This document shows positions 63,865 through 64,000 of a DNA stretch of 64,000 nt, piece by piece (positions within the stretch are counted from its first letter, which is position 1; each line of letters begins with the position of its first letter). The position numbers and the translations under genes are program-made. This stretch comes from Streptomyces sp. NBC_00820 (lineage in GTDB: Bacteria > Actinomycetota > Actinomycetes > Streptomycetales > Streptomycetaceae): the NCBI RefSeq assembly GCF_036347055.1, contig NZ_CP108882.1:1674001-1738000 (forward strand), given 5' to 3'. The notes beneath the pieces were generated by a model. It did not search any database. It had not been told where the DNA came from and saw only the letters and a program-made list of their open reading frames with translations.

Positions 63865-64000
63865 AAGTCTTTACCTTCTCACCGAAGCGGCTGGGGTGGG
63901 GTGCTGTCCGACCAGTCGGAATGAGGTCCGCCGGTCTTGGTGACTGCGATCGTAACGCTCAGGGGTAAACGTGAGGCAATCCCCTTGCCTACTCCCGGTC

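Overview
The window is chromosomal DNA from a Streptomyces. It is very GC-rich with strong third-position G/C bias, many starts are GTG, and several genes look leaderless (a TAnnnT box 5-9 bases before the start codon). The gene order also matches, as far as I remember it, the Streptomyces coelicolor core from about SCO1570 to SCO1633: arg operon, pheST, rpmI-rplT-infC, glnA4 cluster, proline/betaine ABC system, rar (cvn9) conservon, helY, tatCA. I could not run any search, so family names rest on motifs read directly and on remembered synteny.

Layout. 1-4.2 kb: an ApbE flavin transferase gene end, a 66-residue peptide with a pure Gly/His tail, an ABC exporter and a Ser/Thr kinase with a Cys-rich insert. 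4.3-5.6 kb: an ECF sigma/anti-sigma pair. 5.8-10.8 kb: argC-J-B-D-R with an ArgR-controlled promoter. 11.5-22.3 kb: metabolic and regulatory genes (DUF6314, a degenerate histidine phosphatase, GNAT, MocR regulator with a divergent EamA transporter, DUF1918, a secreted GHL10 hydrolase, hydroxyacyl-CoA dehydrogenase, NUDIX, an XRE regulator, a SpoIIE phosphatase). 22.5-30.5 kb: translation genes pheST, SpoU methylase, rplT, rpmI and infC, with an orphan histidine kinase. 30.5-38.7 kb: DUF1844, SseB, a beta-lactamase fold protein, a mycosin-like protease with a Pro-rich membrane partner, a PLP aldolase-like enzyme and a secreted HAD phosphatase. 38.8-44 kb: a glutamylated-amine catabolic cluster (glnA4, ALDH, SDR, C26 hydrolase) with a GntR regulator. 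44-46.2 kb: a VOC protein and an insertion sequence. 46.2-54.7 kb: a BtuF-like protein with a cupin regulator, a glycine betaine type ABC importer, an exonuclease, a siderophore-interacting protein, GNAT and RluA. 54.7-59.3 kb: the five-gene conservon. 59.6-63.9 kb: a Ski2-like helicase and tatC/tatA.

How the parts work together. The arg genes form a polycistron with ATGA stop/start overlaps, and the ArgR sites sit on a well-formed promoter. infC appears to start at ATC and has a long leader with a short ORF and an intrinsic terminator, which suggests feedback control. glnA4, ALDH, SDR and the C26 hydrolase are enzymes of a gamma-glutamyl route for amines, and two similar operator-like sites flank their GntR regulator.

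The best candidate for something undescribed is the peptide/exporter/kinase cassette at 0.98-4.19 kb. Mobile or repetitive elements are a 258-bp MITE-like element whose two ends supply the stop codons of both neighbouring genes, a 165-bp near-palindromic element in front of glnA4, and an IS carrying a DDE transposase flanked by CTAG. I see no tRNA, rRNA or CRISPR array.
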